Assembly (NCBI GenBank): GCA_002421685.1
Contig: DISB01000019.1
Coordinates: 1 to 35,086 of the forward strand
From: Bacteroidetes bacterium UBA6221
GTDB lineage: Bacteria > Bacteroidota > Bacteroidia > Chitinophagales > Chitinophagaceae
Direction: 5' to 3'
Length of the DNA: 35,086 nucleotides
Under the pieces are notes generated by a model, which had not been told where the DNA came from, ran no database searches, and worked only from the letters and a program-made list of their open reading frames with translations. A program made the position numbers and the translations under genes. How positions within the stretch are numbered: the stretch's first letter is position 1; each line of letters starts with the position of its first letter. Below, in pieces: positions 1 to 7,317 of this stretch.

Positions 1-22
1 TGTAAACTTTTTTCAGGACAAG
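1..22 (+). repeat. Left copy of a terminal inverted repeat
   Basis: The first 22 bases match the reverse complement of the last 22 bases of the window with two mismatches (positions 8 and 20). The core reads TGTAAACNTTTTTCAGGAC. A TG...CA outer boundary with small differences between the ends is typical of insertion-sequence termini, but no transposase gene lies next to it. It may mark an assembly break in a dispersed repeat. Confidence 0.6.
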
Positions 23-58
23 ACACCGGACTTATACATCGTCACGGTAATCGGAAAC

Positions 59-107
59 CGGGAGATTTGCCGCCGATAAGACGTAGTGGATACACTACGC
101 CTAACGG
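59..107 (+). repeat. 49-bp direct repeat, copy 1 (REP-like)
   Basis: This copy is identical to 1075-1123 except for one base. It contains a perfect hairpin, CGTAGTG-GATA-CACTACG, extended by AG/CT pairs beyond one mismatch. The copies lie in the same orientation on each side of the first two genes. Short structured intergenic repeats of this kind are usually dispersed REP-like elements; that assignment is inferred. Confidence 0.75.
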
Positions 108-116
108 ATGACAACA

Positions 117-152
117 CCGACCACATGGGGTCGGGGGTAGCTATAGCCACCC
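117..152 (+). other. Two small hairpins upstream of the first gene
   Basis: CCGACC (117-122) pairs with GGTCGG (129-134). GGGT-a-GCT (135-142) pairs with AGC-c-ACCC (145-152), followed by seven A residues. They sit in the 223-base gene-free left end, which otherwise holds only repeats. Their role is unknown; they may belong to the same repeat cluster as 59-107. Confidence 0.35.
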
Positions 153-223
153 TAAAAAAACAGCCCGGGTGCATTGACTTAGCAATTCTGTATTAGTAAT
201 ATTGTATTAAAACCAATTTTGCT

Positions 224-610
224 ATGAATGACAAGATTGTCCAATTGCTTAAGGCCATATCTGAAAGTTCCAAGACTTACGAGGGATGGACCCTCCTGGT
301 AATAGGCGGAACGATCCTGACTATCCTTAGTTCCGATTACATCAAGCCTACTCACAACCGGGCAAGGATTATTTACCTGTTGTTTATCCCCGGCTGGATA
401 AGTTTCAGCATTTCACTTTTCAAGGCAGATTACATATCACGGGCCGCAATTGGCGCCACAATGTCCACTGATCTTGCAGGCCTTTTTAAAGATATTGATA
501 AGGCCTATGGAGATCAGCTGTCTTATTTCAAAGGGGGCTTGTTGTTTATAGTGCTTTGGTTGATTCTATTTGTCGTTATATGGATATTTGAAAAAGATAA
601 AACCCGCTGA
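224..610 (+). CDS. Small three-helix membrane protein, unknown function
   Basis: This 128-residue protein is not recognised as a known family. Three hydrophobic segments are visible, at about residues 21-37, 48-66 and 104-122, with a basic C-terminus (EKDKTR). The loop between helices two and three is about 38 residues and mildly acidic. An ATG start follows an AT-rich stretch, with CAATTTTG (one mismatch to the TAnnTTTG promoter core) only two bases before it. The stop codon is one base from the ATG of the next gene, so the two are almost certainly cotranscribed. Both are flanked by 49-base direct repeats. It could be an inner-membrane partner of the secreted neighbour, but nothing shows this directly. 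Confidence 0.7.
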   Translation: MNDKIVQLLKAISESSKTYEGWTLLVIGGTILTILSSDYIKPTHNRARIIYLLFIPGWISFSISLFKADYISRAAIGATMSTDLAGLFKDIDKAYGDQLSYFKGGLLFIVLWLILFVVIWIFEKDKTR

Positions 611-611
611 T

Positions 612-1031
612 ATGAAAAGTTTACTATTTATTTTGGTTGCAGCTATATGGGCGTGTAGCTCTGCCAGTGCCCAGTGCGAAAGATGTGTGCCGCCGCTGGG
701 CGATTGTTTTGACACCTGTTTCAAGAGGCTGATGAATAAAGCCACCCTGGAGGAAATGGTACTGGTGATGGGGCTGAAGGAAGAAACGGCCAGGGAAATC
801 ACGTACCTGCGTGACTCCAGTTCGGCGCCCTTTTCCTACAGCATGGTGGCTGCCCGTGTTGACCGCAGGACGTTGGTCTCCATCAAGGAATCGGTAAAGG
901 GACTCAATGAAACGCAGATGCGGTACTTCACGACGTCTCCCGAAGAGCGGCGAGCCATCAACGATGCATTCGAGGAATTACGGCTTGACGACATAGCGGA
1001 TGAACGGGACCAATTAATTAATGAGCGGTAA
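612..1031 (+). CDS. Secreted Cys-containing protein, unknown function
   Basis: This 139-residue protein has a clear Sec signal peptide (MKSLLFILVAAIWACSSASA, cleavage before QC). The mature N-terminus has two cysteine pairs, C22xxC25 and C32xxxC36, which could form disulfides or bind a metal in the periplasm. The rest is charged and helical (about residues 45-139), with repeated acidic and arginine-rich segments and no transmembrane segment. The longer reading frame starting at 570 would overlap the upstream gene and bury the signal peptide, so ATG 612 is preferred. It starts one base after the upstream stop. No family was recognised. Confidence 0.7.
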   Translation: MKSLLFILVAAIWACSSASAQCERCVPPLGDCFDTCFKRLMNKATLEEMVLVMGLKEETAREITYLRDSSSAPFSYSMVAARVDRRTLVSIKESVKGLNETQMRYFTTSPEERRAINDAFEELRLDDIADERDQLINER

Positions 1032-1074
1032 AGTCTGCTATCGCAAAGAGGATACAACGTGTTTTTTCGCAAAT

Positions 1075-1123
1075 CGGGAGATTTGCCGCCGATAAGACGT
1101 AGTGAATACACTACGCCTAACGG
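1075..1123 (+). repeat. 49-bp direct repeat, copy 2 (REP-like)
   Basis: This is the second copy of the 59-107 repeat, same orientation, one mismatch in the hairpin loop (GAATA against GGATA). It begins 43 bases after the stop codon of the second gene. Confidence 0.75.
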
Positions 1124-1142
1124 GAGCATTGAACTGCTTGAG

Positions 1143-1164
1143 ATGGCGGGTCACAGCCCGCCAT
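1143..1164. terminator. Hairpin between convergent genes
   Basis: ATGGCGGG (1143-1150) and CCCGCCAT (1157-1164) form a perfect 8-bp stem with a 6-base loop, between the 3' ends of the left unit and the MFS gene. No T-run follows on either strand, so it may be a factor-dependent terminator, an mRNA 3' stabiliser, or part of the repeat cluster just upstream. Confidence 0.4.
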
Positions 1165-1178
1165 GACAAACGAGGTGC

Positions 1179-2441
1179 TCACTTCCCTTTATACCCCACC
1201 TTATGCCCGCTAACGGCGAAGTAGAGTATATACAGGTAGCAGGGTATCATTATCCAGTAGGCTGTTTGCAGGTTGCTCCTGTCGCCCAGCCAGCCGTACA
1301 CCAGCGGCAGTACAGCGCCCCCGGCTATACCCATAATGAGGAATGCGGCGCCGCGCTTGGTGAATTTTCCGAGTCCTTTTAACGACATAGGCCAGATAGC
1401 GGGCCACATGATGGAATGTGCCAGTCCTAAAGCAGCCAGGAAGAATACGGATGTAATGCCGGAGGTAGTAAGTACACCGACGGTAAATATGATACCCAGC
1501 ACGCCGCATATTTTCAATGCTGTTTCCTGCGAAATGATCTTTGGCGTGAGCAGGATACCGAAGAAGTAGCCCGCTACCATAAAGCCCAGCGTAAGCGAGG
1601 TAAAGAACTTGGCACGCCCGATGGGTATGCCCAGGTAGGTGCCGTAGCTGATGATGGAATCGCCGGCTATTACCTCTACACCTACGTAGAAGAAGATGGC
1701 TATAGCCCCCAGGAAAAGATAGGGATGGTGCATGATAGATGCGGTGCCCGCTTTCTCGGTATCCGGGTTTTCTTCTTCCTCGTCCACCTCGGGCAATGGC
1801 GATATGCGAATGAGCAAGGCCAATACCAGCAAGGTGATGGTGAGCACTATGTATGGATTGATGATGCGGCGGGCCAGTTCGTCCAGCAATTGGTTCCTGG
1901 CCGCGGAATCAGTCACGGTTTTCAGTTGGTCGTTAATGCCGTCGATATTGCTGAGCAGGATAGACGCCAGTATGATAGGACTGAGAATGCCTGCGGCTTT
2001 GTTGGCCACACCCATGATGCTGATGCGCCGGGCTGCACTTTCTTCGGGCCCCAGTATGGTTACGTATGGGTTTACAGCGGTTTGCAATATGGCCAGTCCC
2101 AGTCCCTGCGTGAACAAGCCTGCCAGGAAGAGCGCGTAATTGCGTTGCAATGCCGCAGGAATAAATAGTATGGTGCCAACCGCCATAGCCACCAGGCCCA
2201 GGCTCATGCCTTTTTTGAAGCCGGTTTTCTTCAGTATCACCGAAGAAGGAATGGCCATGACGAAGTAGGAAATGAAGAAGGCGAACGTAACAAAATAAGA
2301 TTGAAAGTTGTTCAACTGGCAGGCGGCTTTGAGGAAGGGTATGAGCGTACCATTGAGCCAGGTAATGAATCCGAATATAAAGAACAGGCAACCGACCAGG
2401 AAAAGCGAGGTTATGTATGAGTTTTTGCTGCTTTGCTGCAT
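1179..2441 (-). CDS. Sugar:H+ symporter, FucP/GluP MFS family (hexose or GlcNAc type)
   Basis: A twelve-helix major facilitator of about 420 residues that imports a sugar across the inner membrane. Family signatures include WLNGTLIPFLK in helix 1, the helix-4 segment GLAILQTAVNPY, and LGPEESAARRI. In E. coli FucP the corresponding helix-1 Asp46 and helix-4 Glu135 handle the proton and fucose. Here they align by eye with Gly and Gln, the pattern I associate with Bacteroidota glucose/galactose or N-acetylglucosamine permeases. ATG 2441 is preferred over the TTG 21 bases upstream. A ROK sugar kinase is divergent from it, consistent with import followed by phosphorylation. The exact sugar cannot be read from sequence. 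Confidence 0.88.
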   Translation of the reverse strand: MQQSSKNSYITSLFLVGCLFFIFGFITWLNGTLIPFLKAACQLNNFQSYFVTFAFFISYFVMAIPSSVILKKTGFKKGMSLGLVAMAVGTILFIPAALQRNYALFLAGLFTQGLGLAILQTAVNPYVTILGPEESAARRISIMGVANKAAGILSPIILASILLSNIDGINDQLKTVTDSAARNQLLDELARRIINPYIVLTITLLVLALLIRISPLPEVDEEEENPDTEKAGTASIMHHPYLFLGAIAIFFYVGVEVIAGDSIISYGTYLGIPIGRAKFFTSLTLGFMVAGYFFGILLTPKIISQETALKICGVLGIIFTVGVLTTSGITSVFFLAALGLAHSIMWPAIWPMSLKGLGKFTKRGAAFLIMGIAGGAVLPLVYGWLGDRSNLQTAYWIMIPCYLYILYFAVSGHKVGYKGK

Positions 2442-2742
2442 TGTATAGTTTTGATGAACCAATATACAGCAATTGCCGGGAAAGTTTTATTGTGGAATCA
2501 GATATACGCGAGTGACCGGCGCGAGCGTTCCACCCCCGTCCGCCACGGCGGCCACCCCCGCTCCCGAAATGGTCGGGACAGGCAGCGGGGGACAGGCCAG
2601 AGGTTGCATAAGAGATGTGCGGTAGGTTAGTTTTGGCTAAAGCCGGATAAGTATAGAAATGGTACGAACACTTTAGTGCGGGGCAATTGAAAAAATGGAA
2701 TGTTGCGATTGGTAATTATCCGTATTTTTCAGGCTGTAAAGG
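2442..2742. other. 301-bp divergent spacer: cruciform, repeat remnant, promoter
   Basis: No gene is seen. CCGCC/GGCGG (2540-2551) is a small palindrome. CCCCCGCT (2555-2562) pairs with AGCGGGGG (2584-2591), and inside it CCCGA (2563-2567) pairs with TCGGG (2573-2577). From about 2631, TTTTGGCTAAAGCC and later GGCAATTGAAA resemble the ends of the repeat at 9563-9624, so this may be a decayed copy. The promoter of the kinase lies at 2703-2730. Confidence 0.55.
2703..2730 (+). promoter_or_regulatory. Predicted Bacteroidota promoter of the ROK kinase
   Basis: TTG (2703-2705), a 17-base gap, then TATTTTTC (2723-2730, one mismatch to TAnnTTTG). The spacing fits the Bacteroidota sigma factor pattern. 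The ATG follows 12 bases later, so the leader would be very short. Confidence 0.5.
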
Positions 2743-3690
2743 ATGGACATGACGAAACCATATGTAATAGGCATAGACATAGGCGGCACCAATACATCGC
2801 TGGGGCTGGTGGACAGGCAGGGGAATATATTGCAACACGCGAAATTGCGGACAGGCGACTATGAAAAGCTGGAAGACTATATAGCTGCCATGGAAGCAGA
2901 GATAGTGAAGTTTGGGCAACATGCGGGCAGCGATAACATTAACGGCATAGGGGTAGGGGCCCCCAATGGTAATTACTACACGGGTGAAATAGTAGATGCG
3001 GCCAACCTGCGCTGGAAAGGCGCAATACCTATGGCTGATATGATGAGCAAGACATTGGGCCACAAAGTGACACTTACCAATGACGCCAACGCCACCGCGG
3101 TAGGCGAAATGATGTATGGCGCTGCAAAGGGAATGAGAGATTTCCTGGTAGTGACATTGGGCACTGGCGTGGGCAGCGGTTTTGTAGCCAACGGGCAGGT
3201 AATATATGGCTACACAGGCTTTGCAGGCGAGCTCGGGCATGTGACGGTGGAGCATAACGGCAGATTGTGCGGCTGCGGTAAGCGGGGATGTATGGAGCGC
3301 TACTGTTCGGCCACGGGCATAGTGATAACCGCCAATGAATGGCTGGAACAAAGAACGGAATCATCGCTGCTGCGCGATGCCAAAGGGCCCATGACAGCAA
3401 AATATATACACGAGGCGGCAGATGCAGGTGATGAACTGGCGATAGAAATATTTGAATATACAGGTATGATACTGGGTCAGGCATTGGCTAATGCAGTAGC
3501 TATTACATCCCCGCAAGCTATTATCCTGTTTGGGGGCTTAGCCAAATCGGGTGAATTACTCTTCAGGCCCGTAAGGAAGTATATGGAAGAGAACCTGCTG
3601 AACGTGTTCAGGGGTACGGTAGCGATACTACCATCGTCCCTGCCCGAAGCGGATGCCGCCATACTGGGCGCCAGCGCGCTGGCATGGTAA
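2743..3690 (+). CDS. ROK family sugar kinase
   Basis: A 315-residue cytoplasmic kinase that phosphorylates a hexose (glucose, N-acetylglucosamine, mannose or fructose) with ATP. The phosphate-binding motif DIGGTN is at residues 12-17, the catalytic-base Asp114 lies in TNDAN, and LGTGVGSG follows. The ROK zinc site is complete: His166, Cys176, Cys178, Cys183 in GHVTVEHNGRLCGCGKRGC. Length matches the family. There is no N-terminal helix-turn-helix, so it is an enzyme and not a NagC-type repressor. ATG 2743 is used; ATG 2749 is also possible. It is divergent from the FucP/GluP-type permease, which suggests it phosphorylates the imported sugar. Substrate specificity is not resolvable here. Confidence 0.93.
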   Translation: MDMTKPYVIGIDIGGTNTSLGLVDRQGNILQHAKLRTGDYEKLEDYIAAMEAEIVKFGQHAGSDNINGIGVGAPNGNYYTGEIVDAANLRWKGAIPMADMMSKTLGHKVTLTNDANATAVGEMMYGAAKGMRDFLVVTLGTGVGSGFVANGQVIYGYTGFAGELGHVTVEHNGRLCGCGKRGCMERYCSATGIVITANEWLEQRTESSLLRDAKGPMTAKYIHEAADAGDELAIEIFEYTGMILGQALANAVAITSPQAIILFGGLAKSGELLFRPVRKYMEENLLNVFRGTVAILPSSLPEADAAILGASALAW

Positions 3691-3698
3691 AACAAAAA

Positions 3699-3725
3699 CC
3701 CGCCCCGGCAAAAGACCGGGACGGG
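3699..3725 (-). terminator. Terminator of the YXWGXW gene
   Basis: CCCG-c-CCCGG (3699-3708) pairs with CCGGG-a-CGGG (3716-3725). On the minus strand the stem is followed by TTTTTGTTTT, an intrinsic terminator for the gene ending at 3759. It begins 9 bases after the stop of the convergent kinase and may serve both genes. Confidence 0.75.
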
Positions 3726-3758
3726 CAAAACACACACTATACATCTAAAAACAAACCA

Positions 3759-5186
3759 CTACCTTTCACTTCTTCCTCTCGCTCCCCTGTTAGCATTGTT
3801 ATCATTCGAATGTCTTTGCATACTGCCGCCACCGCGTTGTGCAGGCTGTGAGCGTTGAGGTTCCGCCCGCTGCATGTTTCTCTGCGGCGCTGAATGCTGT
3901 TGCATAGGCTGCGCGCGTTGTGCAGGTTCCGGCCGTTGCATACTCCTCTGCGGGGCCTGGCGCTGCATTGGTTCTGCACGCTGGTGTTCCATTCTTTGTT
4001 GCGGCTGCGGCCTGGCACGTTCCACACTACGGTTGTTGTACTGTGGCCTCTCGCGCTGTATGTCGTTATTCCTGTTCATTTGCGGTTGTTGCTTTGCAGG
4101 TTCATTGCGTTGCTGCTGCCATGCTTCCTGCCTGCGCTCTGTTATCCGCTCCTGCTGCTGCGGTGTATTGCGTACACGGGCTTCCGGCATGGTGCGTTCG
4201 CCGCGCGATGGCATATTATTATCTCTTCCGCGCGAAACAGTGGCTTCACGTTGTGGCCTTGATGCCCCGGTACGCGGCTCTACGCGCTGCACTTCTGAAG
4301 ACCTCGCCGGATTTCCGCGTTCGGCCCTGGCCGGGCTCACCGCCCTGTCATTACCCCTGGCAGCTTGCTCGGTCATCCGCGGGTTTGCACCCCTGCGTTC
4401 GTTTGCAGCTACATAACGTTCCGGACGTTCGCTGTTCCTTCTTTCCACATTGGGGCGGTACACGTTCAGGGTATTGCCCCGCACTTGCGACCTGCCGGGA
4501 TTGTTGCTGGTGCGCACACCGTATGTCCTCACGCGCTGGCCGGTAGCCCTTTGTATCTCCTGGCTGCGCGGGCCATATACATAACGCTGGTTGTTATTAA
4601 TATAAGTATTGTTAATAATGGTCGTATTGTTGATGATGGTCGTATTGTACCTGGGGCCTCGCCAGTGGTTGTGGTAGCCACCGGTATAATATATATGCCT
4701 TTGCGGTACGAACACCCACCAATCGGGGCTGCAGCGGTACGAGCCAACGGCAACATTGATGCTGATGCCCGGCGCTATCGGGGCCCAGCCATAATAACCG
4801 CCGCCGTTGCGCCAGCTTACCCATGCGGGCGCCCATGTTGTGCCCGGCACCCATATCCATCCGTAATATTCATCGTAGGTCCAGTTACCATAGTGGAACG
4901 GAGCCCATCCCCAGTCGTAATCGGAAACCCATGTGTTACCATATTCGGTCATTACCCAATGCCCGTTGGAATAATACGGACGGAAATCCCTGTCCACATC
5001 CGGCACCCATACATAACCATGTTGCGGGTAGTCTATCCATTGCCCGTATGGTTGCAGGCTATTATAAAACATCTGGAACGATACGGAAACACCTGGTTGG
5101 GCCTGAACTTTATTGGCCGGGGCGCCCAATACGAGCAATGCTGTAACCAGCACCACAACCCCCGATAATCTTTTTAACCTGCTCAT
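3759..5186 (-). CDS. Secreted YXWGXW-repeat protein with basic low-complexity tail
   Basis: A 475-residue exported protein. A signal peptide (about residues 1-29, ending VQA-Q) is followed by an aromatic repeat region at about 45-140 with YGQW, YVWVP, DWGWAPFHYGNW, YYGWIWVP and YYGWAP, the YXWGXW (DUF6600-like) signature. A stretch rich in Asn, Thr and Ile (about 183-198) leads to roughly 240 residues of Arg/Gln/Pro/Glu/Asn with many MQR and PQR units and a net positive charge. Function of the family is unknown; surface or periplasmic location is expected. The tail could bind a polyanion such as LPS or extracellular DNA, which is speculation. A perfect 11-bp inverted repeat lies directly upstream of its start codon. 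Confidence 0.85.
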   Translation of the reverse strand: MSRLKRLSGVVVLVTALLVLGAPANKVQAQPGVSVSFQMFYNSLQPYGQWIDYPQHGYVWVPDVDRDFRPYYSNGHWVMTEYGNTWVSDYDWGWAPFHYGNWTYDEYYGWIWVPGTTWAPAWVSWRNGGGYYGWAPIAPGISINVAVGSYRCSPDWWVFVPQRHIYYTGGYHNHWRGPRYNTTIINNTTIINNTYINNNQRYVYGPRSQEIQRATGQRVRTYGVRTSNNPGRSQVRGNTLNVYRPNVERRNSERPERYVAANERRGANPRMTEQAARGNDRAVSPARAERGNPARSSEVQRVEPRTGASRPQREATVSRGRDNNMPSRGERTMPEARVRNTPQQQERITERRQEAWQQQRNEPAKQQPQMNRNNDIQRERPQYNNRSVERARPQPQQRMEHQRAEPMQRQAPQRSMQRPEPAQRAQPMQQHSAPQRNMQRAEPQRSQPAQRGGGSMQRHSNDNNANRGARGRSER

Positions 5187-5191
5187 AATCT

Positions 5192-5220
5192 ATATTGGTT
5201 TAACCGAAATAAACCAATAT
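5192..5220 (-). promoter_or_regulatory. 11-bp perfect palindrome just upstream of the YXWGXW start codon
   Basis: ATATTGGTTTA (5192-5202) and TAAACCAATAT (5210-5220) form a perfect inverted repeat with a 7-base spacer. It ends 5 bases before the ATG on the minus strand. It could be an operator or a leader hairpin that controls ribosome access. On the minus strand a TTG lies 17 bases before its outer arm, so it may overlap a weak promoter. Confidence 0.5.
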
Positions 5221-5282
5221 CAGTTCCAGTTTGTCACAAGAATCTGTTAAACAGGCCGTTTTAGATTATTTTCACATTTGCG

Positions 5283-6428
5283 CTACGGCTCGTAAGTAAT
5301 GCGGTAGATGCAATTGGCAAAATCATCGCTGACCAGGAGCGAGCCATCCGGCAACTGCAATACATCTACCGGGCGGCCCCACGCCTCTCCGTCCTTCAGC
5401 CAGCCTTCGGCAAATGGTGTGTAGCTTACCGCCTGGTTGCCGTTCAGCTTAACCAGCGTTACGCGGTAACCGATGGGTTCACTTCGGTTCCATGAACCAT
5501 GTTCGGCTATAAAGGCCTGGTTCCTGTATTCTGCGGGGAACATCTTTCCCGTATAGAACTTCATGCCTAATGCGGCTGTATGCGGCGCCAGCTTTTGTAT
5601 CGGCTTTATATAATTGTCACAGGTATGGTTTTCACCGAATTTGGGGTCGGGGATGTCGCCCGCGTGGCAGTAGGGATAACCGAAATGCATACCGGGCTGC
5701 GGTGCTACATTCAATTCGTCGGCCGGAACATCATCGCCCATATTATCCCCGCCGTTCTCTGTAAACCACAATTCGTTTGTACCGGGATGCCATGCAAAGC
5801 CTACTGTATTGCGTATGCCGTGAGCGAATATCTCAAAGCCGCTGCCGTCTGCATTCATGCGTGTTATGGATGCGTAACGCGGGTCTTTCTCCGCGTCGTT
5901 GCAAATATTGCAGGGCGCGCCAACCGGCACATAGAGTTTTCCATCGGGGCCGAAGGCTATGTACTTCCAGCCGTGGTGTTTATCTGTGGGGTAGTTCTCG
6001 CTGACAAGTATTTTTTCGGGCGGGTTGCTTAAGTTGTCCTCTATATTATCGAAGCGCCATATCCTGTTTACTTCTGCCACGTAGAGCGCGCCGTTTTTGA
6101 ATGCCACGCCATTGGGCATGTTCAGCCCGGAGGCTATAGTATATTTCTTATCCGCCTTGCCGTCGCTGTTTTCATCTACCAGTGCATATACTTTATCATC
6201 CTTCCTGTTGCCTACGAATACGGTGCCTTTATCGCCCAGGGCCAGGGAACGGGCATTTTCCACCTCATCGGCCCATATGCGCACTTTAAAGCCTGCGGGC
6301 ACTTTAATAGCCGATACAATGGGTTCATCCACTTGGTTCAGGTCCTTATTCCTACACCCCATTACCGGTACGGCAAGGGCTGAAATCAATATTGCGGTAA
6401 TAACGGACTGCCTGGTCATAGTTAACAT
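5283..6428 (-). CDS. PQQ-dependent sugar dehydrogenase-like lipoprotein
   Basis: About 381 residues, a six-bladed beta-propeller of the soluble glucose dehydrogenase / L-sorbosone dehydrogenase family, which oxidises sugars or sugar aldehydes with PQQ outside the cytoplasm. Visible signatures are KVPAGFKVRIWA at the N-terminus, KHHGWKYIAFGPDGKLYVPVG with the likely catalytic His, GIRNTVGFAWHP, LWFTENGGDNMGDDVPADELN and a final LPDGSLLVSDDFANCIYRI. The signal peptide ends in a lipobox (VMGC), so it should be lipid-anchored. Start ATG 6428 puts the Cys at residue 25; ATG 6419 is equally plausible. A CxxC (CNIC) in the propeller could form a disulfide. True substrate and PQQ use are inferred from family only. 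Confidence 0.87.
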   Translation of the reverse strand: MLTMTRQSVITAILISALAVPVMGCRNKDLNQVDEPIVSAIKVPAGFKVRIWADEVENARSLALGDKGTVFVGNRKDDKVYALVDENSDGKADKKYTIASGLNMPNGVAFKNGALYVAEVNRIWRFDNIEDNLSNPPEKILVSENYPTDKHHGWKYIAFGPDGKLYVPVGAPCNICNDAEKDPRYASITRMNADGSGFEIFAHGIRNTVGFAWHPGTNELWFTENGGDNMGDDVPADELNVAPQPGMHFGYPYCHAGDIPDPKFGENHTCDNYIKPIQKLAPHTAALGMKFYTGKMFPAEYRNQAFIAEHGSWNRSEPIGYRVTLVKLNGNQAVSYTPFAEGWLKDGEAWGRPVDVLQLPDGSLLVSDDFANCIYRITYEP

Positions 6429-6522
6429 ATCATGCTTTTTATGGTAACACCTGTTGGCCTGAAATGTTGATGTAACCTGCATTTCAGCCAGAATTTATGA
6501 AAAAAACACTTGTTAACGGATT

Positions 6523-6557
6523 GTGAACGGGTTGCAAAGCAGTGGTTAACCGTTCAC
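6523..6557. promoter_or_regulatory. Inverted repeat between divergent genes, possible operator
   Basis: GTGAACGG (6523-6530) and CCGTTCAC (6550-6557) form a perfect 8-bp inverted repeat with a 19-base spacer. It lies between the sugar dehydrogenase and the abundant secreted protein, about 30 bases before a near-consensus promoter core, CATCTTTG, at 6587-6594. A palindromic AACCGGTT-like half-site pair of this kind could bind a dimeric regulator; this is inference. Confidence 0.35.
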
Positions 6558-6686
6558 AAAAACTTCCCATATGTGAATCGCCGCCGCATCTTTGTGTTGT
6601 CATTGAGACGCAAACAAACCACCGCCGACGGCGGGCAAGCAAACAAACAAATCAATCAATCTAACCAACTAAAAAAAACAAACAAA

Positions 6687-7241
6687 ATGAAAAAGATCAT
6701 CGCAATCGCAACTTTCGCAACAATCGGTTTCGCAGCTAACGCTCAAAACCAGTCTAACCAGTCAAGCTCTGCTTCTCAGACTACCAACCTGGTACTGAGC
6801 AACGCTATCGAAATCACTTTTACCGGAAACAGCAGCGCAACCGGTGCCGATGTTACCATCCCTTTCACAACTGTAAACGACTACGCCAACGGTGTTGAGA
6901 GCGATGCGCAGGAACTGAAAGTACGTTCTAACAAAAACTTCTCTGTAGCTGTAAAGGCTAATAATGATGAGTTCTCTTATACAGGTAACACTACACCAGC
7001 GCCTGAAATGCCGGTAGAAGGTGTACTGGCTGTAAAAGTAACAGCTAACGGTACAGGCGGCGATATCGCAGGTTCTTTCAGCAACTACGCTACTTTAACT
7101 TCAAGCAACCAAAACCTGCTGACAGGCGCTGACCGCGGTGGCAACCAGACTTTCAGCGTGAAGTATAAAGCTACCCCCGGTTTTGCTTACCCTGCAGGTA
7201 CCTACGCAGTAGATGTGGTTTATACCGCCACTCAAGAATAA
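6687..7241 (+). CDS. Abundant small secreted beta-sandwich protein (DUF4402/WxL-like)
   Basis: A 184-residue protein with a signal peptide (residues 1-19, ANA-Q), then a Gln/Ser/Asn linker and an all-beta domain rich in Thr, Asn and Val. There are no cysteines and no membrane segments. The C-terminal segment AYPAGTYAVDVVYTATQE resembles the end of DUF4402, WxL and pilin-like beta domains. ATG 6687 is chosen because it begins the signal peptide; the frame is open further upstream to 6510 but that would precede the leader. Codon use is strongly biased (AAC, CTG, GCT, ACC) unlike its neighbours, and it has its own strong terminator, so it is probably highly expressed. An extracellular structural or adhesive role is likely but unproven. 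Confidence 0.85.
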   Translation: MKKIIAIATFATIGFAANAQNQSNQSSSASQTTNLVLSNAIEITFTGNSSATGADVTIPFTTVNDYANGVESDAQELKVRSNKNFSVAVKANNDEFSYTGNTTPAPEMPVEGVLAVKVTANGTGGDIAGSFSNYATLTSSNQNLLTGADRGGNQTFSVKYKATPGFAYPAGTYAVDVVYTATQE

Positions 7242-7267
7242 GCATTGTCTCTCTCGTTGTAATATTA

Positions 7268-7294
7268 AGCAGCCCCGTAAGGCTGCTTTTTTTT
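7268..7294 (+). terminator. Strong intrinsic terminator of the secreted protein gene
   Basis: AGCAGCC (7268-7274) pairs with GGCTGCT (7281-7287), followed by an unbroken run of T to 7294. Confidence 0.9.
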
Positions 7295-7317
7295 ATTTTG
7301 CGGGATAACTTATCAAT

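Noticed and set aside
1..223. Insertion sequence at the left edge
   Set aside because: Only a terminal-repeat-like 22-mer is present; no transposase reading frame follows on either strand.
2433..2630. Plus-strand frame across the divergent spacer
   Set aside because: It reads through the palindromes CCGCC/GGCGG and CCCCCGCT/AGCGGGGG and gives an Arg-rich peptide without any start context or homology.
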